DNA of 64,000 nucleotides from Bugula neritina (lineage: Eukaryota; Bryozoa; Gymnolaemata; Cheilostomatida; Bugulidae): NCBI GenBank assembly GCA_964035545.1, contig OZ037772.1, positions 3,108,501 to 3,172,500 on the forward strand, written 5' to 3'. This document shows, one piece after another, positions 1 to 10,735 of this stretch; within the stretch, counting starts at the first letter, position 1; every line of letters begins with the position of its first letter. The notes under the pieces are model-generated. The model ran no database searches. It saw only the letters and a program-made list of their open reading frames with translations, and was not told the DNA's origin. The position numbers and the translations under genes are program-made.

Positions 1-265
1 GTTATTTATTATTTTATTATTAAAGTGAGTTATGTAACAGTAAAAGAGTAAGTAAGTTTGTCAGCATTAAGGTTTGTGTGAGACAGAAGTGGATGGTGCA
101 GGAGTTTATATTCTCACTGTTATGTTGAATATTTAGTATATTTCATTCTTCAAGTGTTTGTTTCCTTGATAAGATGGTATAGGCATAGCTTTAACTCAGT
201 TGTGTCCCACCTTTTTTATAAATGTTTTCTATTAAGTTTCCGCCTCTTTGATAAAATTGTAATAA
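1..265 (+). other. Intron 3 sequence of the TRIM-like gene, fused to exon 6
   Basis: This stretch matches intron 3 of the intact TRIM-like gene (from 49173). It includes the left end of a hAT-type MITE, starting about position 211 here and at 49371 in copy B. The match stops at about 265, where the sequence continues directly into the middle of exon 6. The two parental sequences share GTAAT at the junction, so a microhomology deletion of about 2 kb is likely. No gene starts here. Confidence 0.8.
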
Positions 266-1956
266 ATGGAGACACTCTGGATACTATCAGCTCAGTGAAG
301 AACACCAACAGCTACATGGTGGTGGGAGATAATCCAACCTGAAGGGTTGGTGGTTGGCAGCTGGTGTAACAGAGATAACGAAGAGGAGGAAACAGCTGAA
401 GTCTCACTTCTTGATCCGAACTCCTTTGAGAAGACTCGCTCTCTCTACAAGCATTCAGTAGATGGACCCTTCGCTTACTATAGAACAGCTCAGCACGACT
501 CACTGCTCTATATTGTAGACTGGAGAGAGAAACAGCTGGTAGTCTGTAATCTAGTTGACAATAAAATACAGAAGTTCCCACTTCCTGAGATGAAGGACCC
601 TTACCCTGTATGCATCCTCCCAGACTCAACTCTCCTCATAGGAGACTTCACTGTAGATGGTAAAGTGAGAAGATATAAAGTGGAGAACACAACTCTCACT
701 CTAATGTGGGAGTTTCCTCACATCTCACGACCAACTGGTATTTCCTTTGATCCAACATCTGAACTGATTCACATCTGTACACTGGAAGGACCTCTCCTCA
801 TCCTCTCACTTGAAGGTAAATACTCTGTTTATTATAGTAAGTCTAGTTATTTTATATATAATTATGTTGTAGTATATAATATATTATAATAATTAACAGT
901 AAACAACTTCCACTCATAAGATATATTATGATATTGTTAGTATTTATCAAGTCACTGATGTTATTTTTAGCTAAAAGTTATGTAATAAAGAGTGTAACAT
1001 GCTGATAGTAGATGTTATGTTCTTCATCACATGACTTGTAGCTAATAATAATATTAGTGAATAATACTGTCTCCCTGCAATAAGTTTATTTCCAGCTGCA
1101 GTAACATGCAGGATGTAAGCACAGGTAAAAGTGTATATTATATTGTATAGGTTTAAGGTGTACTCTGTGTAGTGTGCAGTGAGCTCTTATAGTAAACTCT
1201 CTATTCAGTCTTCCTTTCAAAGGGTTCACCTGGTAGAGTAGAGGATAGGGACTCCACACTGCTGAGTGAGTTGGTGCTGCAAGGGGTTCAAACCCACCTA
1301 TCAGCATGTCTAGTTAGTATACTATGCAAGTGTTTTACAGTAATTTTAGAGGTACTCAGTCTAACAACTGTGCAGACTGTCAGCTACACATGAGTTATGA
1401 GTTGTAGTTTGACTTCAGTCTAGTGCTGCTATTGTTTTGGTCATCAGATAATTTAAATATAAATAATTTGATACTTTTGACTGCCATTACTGAGACTATG
1501 TAATTTGATGATGGCTGATAGAGCAGTGTTTGCTGGTGGGACTCAGGTGGCTGTGGTTGGTTCTTGTCGAGTATTTTATACGTGATAATGTTGGAGTAGC
1601 TGCAGTAGTATTAGAAGTAGACGTGTGGGTGTGTTCTTGTTAAGAGCCACAGGCTAAGTTTGTGGGTCAAGGTCAATACAGTTGTATAATGAGACACTAT
1701 TTTCTGCTGTTTAAATATTTACTTCATGCATGTAACCTTCTTAGTTCCATCTTTAAAGGCAGTCTGTCTGTTTCTCTCAATACACACCAACTGATACAAT
1801 ATGATGCTATTATTTACAGGTCAACTGGTGCTTACTGTTCCCAGAGAAAGTCTTGGTGTGAGTGCCTGGGTGTTTGACATTGCTGTGTATAACAGAGACA
1901 CAGTGTTTCTAGCAGGTGGAGATGATGGTCTGAGGAGATACACAATAAAATACTAA
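266..1956 (+). pseudogene. TRIM-like gene, 5'-truncated copy (exons 6-7)
   Basis: This is the 3' end of a second copy of the RING/B-box/propeller gene found intact at 46182-52816. Part of exon 6 (about 266-815) and exon 7 (1820-1956, ending in TAA) remain. Both keep good splice sites: donor GTAAAT after 815 and acceptor TTTACAG before 1820. Relative to the intact copy, an extra G near position 310 shifts the frame and leads to early stops, and 9 bases are inserted near 371. RING, B-box and coiled-coil exons are absent because intron 3 is fused to exon 6. The frame is open again from 347 to 815 and carries the same propeller motifs, such as WREKQLVVCNLVDNK. An AATAAA lies at 2134. I read it as a truncated, non-functional copy. 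Confidence 0.8.
1205..1305 (+). repeat. tRNA-like SINE remnant in the TRIM-like intron
   Basis: The stretch has a B-box-like GGGGTTCAAACCC near 1278 and an A-box-like CCTGGTAGAGTAGAGG about 50 bases upstream, in the spacing of a tRNA-derived sequence. It is also present in copy B at about 52074-52174. It does not fold into a clear cloverleaf by eye, so a SINE or old tRNA pseudogene is more likely than a working tRNA. Confidence 0.4.
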
Positions 1957-4622
1957 ATTTATTAGCAACAGTTTACTAATAATCAGCTCAGTGAGGTGCT
2001 GAGAGATAAAATGGATAATATTTGTCATCAACATAGTTGGATTCATTACAATTCATCATTACACACACTCTGTATTTATAGTTAGATACGAGATGTTTTA
2101 CTGTATCAAATATATGTTGCCATTTTACTATCTAATAAAGTTTATTTACTAGCGAAAATATAGTCTGTTTTCATGCCTCATTAGCTTTAGTTCAAGTTGA
2201 GTTCACTTACTAAAAAATAATTTTTACTGGAGCAGTAACTGTAAATGACTTGTCTGCAGGAGAATTTATTCACTGAATTGACATGCAGGTGCAAGTAACT
2301 CCAACATGACTAAGTAAATTTATTCCAACCATTCACAATGTTATACATTCCATTGCTGTGCAAACAATAGCATTGAGTAGCCAATCAAATTGTTTCTTGT
2401 CATGCATTCAGGAATCTGATAAATAATATATAAGGCAATCAACTAGATATAAGCACTGTTTTACTCTACACATGAGCTGTCTGTGATGCAGCTGCTTTGT
2501 AAACTGTGTGTAATTTGATAAGTTTAGTTCTATTGGTTGCAGTTTAATTATGACATGTTCACCATTATGTAATATTAGAGGACAACTCCTATCCAGTGTG
2601 CAGTGGTAGTATACTATTAGTCAAAGGGAGTGCTCAGTATAATATAAATAGCTGACCTCTCCTACACCAACACTCCTGAACACCAGCCAGACGACAAGGA
2701 CTCTTGAACACCACTCAGGTTAAAGGACTCCACCCACCCAGGCACCCCTGAACACCATTCAAGGCAGACGTGTTCTGGATCATAGTCTTAACTCCTCACA
2801 GACTAAGACAGGAGCTGGAGTCATCCTCACAGCCAAGCAACCCATGCCAATATACCAACCCTAGCTAACCTGAATACTACAACTTATATATTATAGTATT
2901 CGGAATAACTCCAAAGTAGCATATTTCTGTTAAAACAACATTAATAATAAACAGATAAATTATACATTTACTGATTCAATCACTATTTGAGTTTTCAAAT
3001 TGAAATTCAATAAGAGACATCAGCAATTAATAATCATATGTTATGTAATAATACATGCAACAAAAAGGCATCACTCTAAAATTTAACAAAATGTATTAGC
3101 AGTTATCTATACTGAGATTATAATGTAATACTAATGTTGTATAAAGTATTAAACTATCAACCCCTCTCTCATATTATTTAACTTTTGACCTACAAACAAT
3201 GATTAAATCATTTTCTTGTTGCTATACTGTCTTTTTTTTAGTTGGCTCACAGAAACAGTTTCAATCTAACAATGTAGTGTTGATACAAATCAGAGTATAT
3301 AAGCTCAACAATAAAACAGAAAGAAATAATTATCCTCAATATCCTAAGGAATATTCCAGAGAACACTGCAGGCTAAGCTAAGATATTTTACAACTACATG
3401 CAGTTGACATAACTTCATGAATTGTGGACCATTTTGGTGTTTCTGTGTGCACAGACAAGTTGTAATGACTCCAACAGAAATTTTTTTAGTAGGTTTCAGT
3501 TCATCTTGAATATAGTACAGCTTGTTGTCATTTGGCCTCAATATTATTGATGATACACTACCTTGTTTGGCCTCAATAGTATTGATGGTACACTACCTTG
3601 TTTGACCTCAACAGTATTGATGGTAGACTACCTTGTTTGACCTCAATAGTGTTGATGGTACACTACCTTGTTTGGCCTCAACAGTATTAATGGTACACTA
3701 CCTTGTTTGGCCTCAACAGTATTAATGGTACACTACCTTGTTTGGCCTCATTAGCCTTGCTAATATAAAATTAAGAGCACAACTTGCAAGATTTAACTAA
3801 TTTAACTTGGTTCATATTATGATGTTAATATGTTGACATTCATAACCTCTGATATATTTCTATGTTTATAACCTATCAATATGCTCTGATCTACAGTCTT
3901 TATTGCCATTCAAGGTGTTGCTCACTGCTGGTCAACCCCATTAACCCCCAACTTACTGTCTACATAGAAAACTGTCTGCTTTCCCTTCATGGCACATAGC
4001 TCATACAATGTGTATATTTGCTTTTGCACACTCATTACATAAAACACCAGCCATTGTGTTAAAAGTAGAGTTTTGTTGTATAGTCTCCCATATTGGAACA
4101 TGGCCTTAAGATTTGTAGTTTCTGAGGCTTTTATTAAGCTAATGCAGGAGAAAATTGCTAAGAATTTACTGCAGTGAATCTTTGTATAAGCATTACTTAT
4201 GAAATGCATATCTGTGGAATACTTGATCTACTCTGTATCATGTAAACTAACTTACACACAAGTTATATACAGCTACTACTTGATAAGGAAGTAATAGACT
4301 TACACTAACAGAGTTATTGACATGAAAAAGTAAATAATATTTAAATTGTGATGACTAAGTAAGTAGATGAGTCATAAACCAGTCAAAAATTAATTTCTAC
4401 AAACAAACTTTATTGAGTGAATGTGACTACAGAGTCTTGACAACATAGCAGAGTAAATATGTTACATAATCATTACTATCAACATCAAATACTGCATATA
4501 AACAGTGCAAGTTCTGTGGAATATATAATATTATACTGTGAGTAGAACACCATATATTATATTTGACATGTACTATTGATGACCTCACTGAGCTGATTAT
4601 TAGTAAACTGTAGCTGATAAGT
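1957..4622. other. Intergenic region between two convergent TRIM-like 3' ends
   Basis: No coding exon was found. AATAAA at 2134-2139 lies about 180 bases after the plus-strand stop, and its reverse complement at 4409-4414 serves the minus-strand exon. The stretch is closely matched in copy B (52817-55450). Short open frames here, such as 3922-4209 on the minus strand, show no family motif. Confidence 0.6.
3541..3755. repeat. Tandem repeat, about 35-bp unit
   Basis: Six imperfect copies of a unit containing TTGGCCTCAATAGTATTGAT follow one another. Copy B has an equivalent array with a different arrangement at about 54391-54645. Confidence 0.85.
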
Positions 4623-4756
4623 TTAGTATTTTATTGTGTATCTCCTCAGACCATCTCTACATGCTAGAAACACTGTGTCTCTGTTATACACAGCAATGTC
4701 CCACACCAAGTCACTCACACCAAGACTTTCTTTGGGAATTGTTACCATCAGTCCAC
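4623..4756 (-). pseudogene. Last exon of a TRIM-like paralogue, minus strand
   Basis: The reverse complement is a 134-base exon of the same length as exon 7 of the intact TRIM-like gene. It has an acceptor (AAAG) at 4757-4758, the motifs ESLGVSD, RDTVFLACRDG and LRRYTIKY, and a TAA at 4623-4625. Intron-like sequence continues to about 5365 and matches, inverted, the intron before exon 7 of copy A. No upstream exon follows: the match ends in a minisatellite and then VARS. It is therefore an orphan terminal exon, tail to tail with the plus-strand copy. Confidence 0.75.
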
Positions 4757-5392
4757 CTTTAAAAAATATAATGTCAGATTGAATCAGTTTGAGACAAACA
4801 GACAGACTACAGTGACATCACAACAGCTGACACCACTACAAGCAAGTTTCTACTTTCTAGTATAATATAGTAACTGAAATATATTCGATAATAATACAAT
4901 AAATTTCAAATATATTTCTCACTCAGAAAGACTTCCTTTAAAGATGCAACTAAGCAGATTATGTTGAAAATAATAAAGTTCTACCAGTCAGTATTGAATG
5001 ATTCAATGAGCTACTCTACTGTTTACTTCATAATAAATGACAACATGGAGAGACTCGACATAGAAATTTACCCCCTCAGCAAATATGATTATACAGGAGA
5101 GAAGATATATAATATAAGTATTACATACATGAAGTAAATATTCTAACCGAAAATAGTGTCTCATTATACAACTGCATTGACCTTGACCCACAAACTTAGC
5201 CTGTGGCTCTTATATAGAACAAACCCACATGTCTACTTCTAATAATACTGCTACTGCAGCTACTCCAACATTATCACATATTAAATACTTGACAAGAACC
5301 AACCGCAGCAACCTGAGTTAAACCAGCAAACACTGCTCTACCAGCCATCATCAAATTACACTAATCTCAGCAATAATTACATAACATAAGTT

Positions 5393-5900
5393 ATATTACA
5401 TGATATAAGATATATTACATGATATAAGTTATATTACATGATATAAGATATATTACATGATATAAGATATATTACATAATATAAGATATATTACATGATA
5501 TAAGATATATTACATGATATAAGATATATCACATGACATAAGATATATTACATAATATAAGATATATTACATAATATAAGATATATTACATAATATAAGA
5601 TATATTACATGATATAAGATATATTACATAATATAAGATATATTACATGATATAAGATATATTGCATAATATAAGATATATTACATGATGTAAGATATAT
5701 TACATGATCTAAGATATATTACATGATATAAGATATATTGCATAATATAAGATATATTACATGATGTAAGATATATTACATAATATAAGATATATTACAT
5801 AATATAAGATATATTACATAATATAAGATATATTACATAATATAAGATATATTACATGATATAAGATATATTACATGATATAAGATATATTACATAATAT
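5393..5900. repeat. Minisatellite, about 19-bp unit
   Basis: About 26 copies of a unit like ATAAGATATATTACATGAT. The array and its flank to about 6472 are absent from copy B. Confidence 0.9.
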
Positions 5901-6134
5901 TTATATTATAATCTTTCTATAATGTATAATCTTGCATACACATACAGCCATTAAAACCTCTTGCCATTTAGTTTAAGTTTATCAATTTAGACACAGAATG
6001 CATTTGATCTTCAGTCCCATGACTGTCAAAACAGCACATTTCACATTCATTGGTTATACAAGAGATTGTTTCCCAATAATAGCAGCGTTACTCTAAATTG
6101 AAAAAAAACTATAAAGTTATCAGGTAATTAAACA

Positions 6135-6335
6135 GAGTCATCTAAAGGGTATAGATATAGAATAAGTATATTGAATAGAGTCATCTAAAGGGTATAGATA
6201 TAGAATAAGTATATTGAATAGAGTCATCTAAAGGGTATAGATATAGAATAAGTATATTGAATAGAGTCATCTAAAGGGTATAGATATAGAATAAGTATAT
6301 AGAATAGAATCATCTAAAGGGTATAGATATAGAAT
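6135..6335. repeat. Tandem repeat, about 43-bp unit
   Basis: About five near-identical units containing GAGTCATCTAAAGGGTATAG. They lie just past the donor of the last recognisable VARS exon. Confidence 0.85.
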
Positions 6336-6769
6336 GGTAACCACAGACATCAGAAGAAGCAGAAGACACTTTCTACCACTAGACGTACCTCTTTGAAGGG
6401 AAGCTCCCGGAGTAGGAATTGTCCCATCATGACCATGCGGGCCACCCAGAAGAAGAGGATGTCGAGTCCAGTCTCTAGCAGAGTACCCGGGTAGTAGGCT
6501 TGCAGGTCGGGGGTGTTATCTGGCCACCCCATAGTCTAGAAAGGAAATATTCCAGAACTAAACCATGTGTCCAGCACATCCTCATCTGTATAACAGGCAG
6601 GAAATGGAATAATGTTCAGAGTTGTCTTCTCTGACAAACTGAAACTGGGGTTAATTTACTCAAAGGAAATGTCTAGTCCGTGAACAAAAGAAAGTAAATT
6701 ATCAATAAGTAGTTAGAGAAATGTAGCTCGATGCTTTACTATAAAGGAGAAGAGAGAGTTGGAGGTGTG

Positions 6770-7290
6770 TACATACTCAATATATACTCAATACATACTC
6801 AATACATACTCAATATATACTCAATACATACTCAATATATACTCAATATATACTCAATACATACTCAATATATACTCAATATATACTCAATACATACTCA
6901 ATAAATATTCAATGCATACTCAATATATACTCAATACATACTCAATATCTACTCAATATATACTCAATACATACTCAATATATACTCAATACATACTCAA
7001 TGCATACTCAATACATACTCAATACATACTCAATACATACTCAATACATACTCAATATATACTCAATACATATTCAATAAATACTCAATACATACTCAAT
7101 ACATACTTAATACATACTCAATACATACTCAATATATACTTAATACATACTCAATATATATTCAATACATACTCAATACATACTTAATACATACTCAATA
7201 TATACTCAATACATACTCAATAGATACCCAATATATACTCAATATATACTTAATATATACTCAGTATATACTTAACATACACTTGAGCTG
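6770..7290. repeat. Minisatellite, 11-bp unit ATACTCAATAY
   Basis: About 45 units fill the intron between VARS exons 11 and 12. Because 11 is not a multiple of three, a frame without stops spans the array (6759-7187 plus). It is a by-product of the repeat. Copy B has an equivalent array at 59189-59520. Confidence 0.9.
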
Positions 7291-7491
7291 TCATATGGAA
7301 TAGACTTACCCTGGCTAAGACTGATGACATTTGGATGTACGTTAAACTTCATTGCTGCCTTTTACAGCGCTTCATGATAGGATCTGCCAGTCACCCAGTA
7401 GTTGCTGTCACTAAACTATGTAAAATATACAGAGGTTAAGAGGTCACTAGACTATGTAAAATATATAGAGGTTAAGAGGTCACTAGACTAT

Positions 7492-7947
7492 CACCGGCTT
7501 TCCATGTACCGATCTCAGATCGATCTCAGCGAGATCGATCCATGGAAAGACGCCAAAGATCGATCTCCGTCGATCTGAGCTGGTCGGTCTGTGGAGCTCG
7601 AACTCAGATCGATCTCATGTCAATAAGACCATGGAAAGACGCCAGATCGATTAAAAAATTAAAACTAATTATTTTGAATTGGCCAAATTACCATACACTG
7701 AAAACTTTGCTGCGTATCGTTTATAGCTGGGATTAAATTTTAGATTACTACCATCTGGTTTTCAACAGTAGTAGCTTTAATCACTCAAATAGGTGAACAA
7801 ATTATATTTTTAAAGTATCCTTCACTTAAGAGGAGGCAACTTCGCGGGATCGATCTGACACTCTCATGGAAAAACGATCGATCTGAGCACATGTCTCAGA
7901 TCGATCTCAGCGAGATCGATCTGAGATCGGTACATGGAAAGCCCGTG
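7492..7947. mobile_element. MITE with GATC-rich inverted ends, copy 1
   Basis: A 456-bp element with terminal inverted repeats of about 50 bp: CACCGGCTTTCCATG at the left and CATGGAAAGCCCGTG at the right. The ends are rich in AGATCGATCT palindromes. It is flanked by TAT on both sides, so a TA or TAT target duplication is likely. No transposase ORF is present. It is absent from copy B, where this whole stretch is missing. Confidence 0.75.
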
Positions 7948-7986
7948 TATGTAAAATATATAGAGGTCAAGAGGTCACTAGACTAT

Positions 7987-8418
7987 CACGGGCTTTCCAT
8001 GTATCGATCTCACTGAGATCGATCTAAGAAATGTGCTCAGAGTGTCAGATAGATCTCACGGAGTTACCTCCTCTCAAGTGAAAGATACTTTAATAGTATA
8101 ATTTGCTCACCAATCTGACTGATTAAAGCTACTGCTGTCAAAAACAAGATTGTTGCAGTCTAAATTTAATGCCAGCTATAAACTATACTATAATTTTATA
8201 TAATCGAGTTTTCTTAATCATCGTACTGAAAGTCAAAGTTTGGCATCTGAAAATATGACTATCATAATTAATAAGTAATTTGCTGAGTAATTATCAATAA
8301 CTTATCATTTTTATTAGCAGACAGCATTTTAGCGAACATTTATTTTTCTACTTCTCAGATCGATCCTTCGTCTTTCCATGGTCTTATTGCCTTGAGATCG
8401 ATCCATGGAAAGCCGGTG
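7987..8418. mobile_element. MITE with GATC-rich inverted ends, copy 2
   Basis: Same family as 7492-7947: begins CACGGGCTTTCCATG, ends CATGGAAAGCCGGTG, with TAT on both flanks. The interior is similar to copy 1 in the opposite orientation (CTTTAATAGTATAATTTG region against its reverse complement). About 432 bp. Confidence 0.7.
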
Positions 8419-8543
8419 TATGTACAAGATGTAGAGGTAAAGAGGTCACCAGACTATGTACAAAATATAAAGGTCAAGAGACTATGTAAAATATACAGAT
8501 GTCAAGAGGTCACTGAGCTATGATGAACAATGTACAATATAAT

Positions 8544-8633
8544 CACGGGCTTTCCATGGACGACTGAGATCGATCTTTGATGTCTTTTCATGGAGCGATC
8601 TCACCAATATAGATTTGAGATCGATCCATGGAA
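8544..8633. mobile_element. Short MITE, copy 3
   Basis: About 90 bp with the same ends (CACGGGCTTTCCATG and CATGGAAAGCCAGTG) and little interior, so a deletion derivative of the same family. Confidence 0.65.
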
Positions 8634-8644
8634 AGCCAGTGAAA

Positions 8645-8735
8645 GGGTCACCCCCACTCCAGAAATGGCCACACCCACTCCGGAAAGAGCCACACCCACT
8701 CTAGAAAGGCCACACCCACTCCGGAAAGGGCCACA
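8645..8735. repeat. Short tandem repeat, about 24-bp unit
   Basis: About four units like CCACACCCACTCCGGAAAGG follow the third MITE. Confidence 0.75.
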
Positions 8736-9029
8736 TTAAAGGGAATTCATAGTTTATCAACATAAACATAGTCTGTGGTGAATATTAGGTCTGTGCTAAA
8801 CCCGCTTGCTTTCTGTAAATAACACAAGACAGGATAGAGAATGAGTCATACCTCAGCCTTAGGTTGCCCCTGGATCTGCACAAAGTAGGCTGGTATTCTG
8901 TGCCCCCACCATAGCTGTCTGGAGATACACCAGTCCCTGGAGTTCCTCAGCCATTTGTACCAAGTGACTGCGTGATAGTCTGGTATGATCTTTAGCTTGC
9001 CTGATTCTACTACCTGCAGTATACATACT

Positions 9030-9240
9030 ATGCTATAGATATAGTATACTATAGATATACTATACTATAGATATACTATGCTATAGATATACTATGCTAT
9101 AGATATACTATACTATAGATATACTATGCTATAGATATACTATACAGTACTAATATACATACTATACAGTACTAATATATACACTATACACAATACTAAT
9201 ATACATACTATACAATACTAATATATTATATACTATACAT
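9030..9240. repeat. ATAGATATACTATGCT repeat
   Basis: Simple AT-rich units in a VARS intron. The 1.8-kb segment missing from copy B ends inside this array, consistent with loss mediated by repeats. Confidence 0.7.
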
Positions 9241-9934
9241 AATATATAATACAAGTACCTCTACAGCCTTGGCTGCCATATCGTCACACGCCACATACCA
9301 CTGTGGTTTGGGTATCGGCTCAATGATATCTTTAGATCGACTATAACACAAGAGACCACGGTGTGGAGGTCATTGTTAACAGACAGACTCACATAGTAAC
9401 AGTTCAACTCAACAGCATTGTAAAATATAGTGGATATGTTAATGGAGCTATTCTTTAGGAGAACAAGAGAGGGCAACTTCTATTACATCGAGATCTGTAA
9501 CTATGAGTCATTTTACTTAATTTAGCACACAGAGCCATATACCTCTAGCTTTTAGCTATTGTTCACAGTTGAGCTGCTAATTCAACATTTTAATGTAAGA
9601 AACTATACACATTAGCAGCTAAACTGTGAAAAATAGCTAAGAACCAGAGATATATGGTGTGTACTAAACTAAGTAAAATGACTCGTAAGTAAACATGACT
9701 AGAAAAAGTTCAGGATCTAACTGGACGTGTATGAAGAGGATGTAATGGAACTTGTAGAAATCTAACAAGTTGGGATAAAATTGTAGAGAGAAGACGACTC
9801 ACCTACATACAGGAACCACCATAGGGTTGTCTTCCTTTCCTTTGTATAGCCCCAAGTCTTCCAACCTTCTCTGAACAGCTTTACAGGCATCAAACCTGCA
9901 CATGAAACTTACATGGAGTATAAATTGCTAATGG

Positions 9935-10060
9935 ACTCACACCTGTCACCTGCTCACACCTGTCACCTGCTCACACCTGTCACCTGTACACACCTGTCAC
10001 CTGCTCACACATGTCACATGCTTACACATGTCACCTGCTCACACCTGTCACCTGTACACA
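9935..10060. repeat. ACACCTGTCACCTGCTC repeat, 17-bp unit
   Basis: About seven units in copy A and only about three in copy B (60355-60395). Confidence 0.8.
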
Positions 10061-10332
10061 AATGGTATTAAACAACTAAAACCTATGTAGATCAATATTT
10101 TCTTGCTATTAAGTTGACTAATTGTGAAACAGCCAAAATAGGAAAATAAGACGTTGTAGTGCAGTGAGCAAGGCAAGTTCAAGCCATACAACTTTAACAT
10201 GTTGCATTACAGAAGAAAGACCTGCTTCATTTTGGTAAATAACTATAAGTAATATTGGGAGTTACGCCACCTATGAGTAACAACATGGAGTTGTGTTTCT
10301 TTTCATAAACGCAACAATGTAAAAATTACTTG

Positions 10333-10437
10333 TTTCTTCGAGGTAGCACAACTCCTAATTGTGTGACATATTTCTAAGTTGAAATGGTTTTTTCTTGCAT
10401 TATATATTATATAATGCAAGGAAAAACCATAGTAGAA
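10333..10437. mobile_element. Foldback MITE, right arm truncated (copy A)
   Basis: The left arm and the hairpin loop match the complete palindrome at 60673-60807 in copy B. Here the right arm stops after AAAACCAT and joins AGTAGAATTCTTACC, so about 190 bp present in B is missing. Confidence 0.6.
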
Positions 10438-10504
10438 TTCTTACCTTAGCAGAATACCATATTTGACACACGGATCTGTTAAATTATTTTGTTCCTACGC
10501 ACAA

Positions 10505-10735
10505 AAGGCTTTGAGAACACAGGACAACAGGCTATGAATATACAGGACAACAGGCTATGAATATACAGGACAACAGGCTATGAATATACAGGACAACGCG
10601 CTATGAATATACAGGACAACAGGCTATGAATATACAGGACAACAGGCTATGAATATACAGGACAACAGGCTATGAATATACAGGACAACAGGCTATGAAT
10701 ATACAGGACAACAGGCTATGAATATACAGGAAACA
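10505..10735. repeat. Tandem repeat, 23-bp unit
   Basis: About ten units of CAGGACAACAGGCTATGAAT plus ATA. The array ends 6 bases before VARS exon 7 (its donor side) and lies in the interval where a VARS exon is missing. Also in copy B at 61008-61240. Confidence 0.9.

Larger units (their letters stand above)
7405..8530. repeat. About 36-bp tandem repeat split by MITEs
   Basis: A unit like GGTCACTAGACTATGTAAAA recurs at about 7405-7491, 7948-7986 and 8419-8530. Two MITEs sit between units, each at the same point in the unit, after GACTAT. Confidence 0.7.

Noticed and set aside
1205-1305. Functional tRNA gene
   Set aside because: Boxes are present but no complete acceptor stem or cloverleaf; it is present inside TRIM-like introns in both copies.
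5393-5900. CRISPR-like array
   Set aside because: Units are contiguous with no unique spacers, and the genome is eukaryotic.
4756-6389. Splicing of VARS exon 12 to the inverted TRIM-like last exon to make a chimera
   Set aside because: VARS exon 12 ends in phase 0 and the TRIM-like exon enters in phase 1, and exon 12 already has a TAG.
6759-7187. 142-codon plus frame
   Set aside because: Translation of the 11-bp array in a VARS intron.
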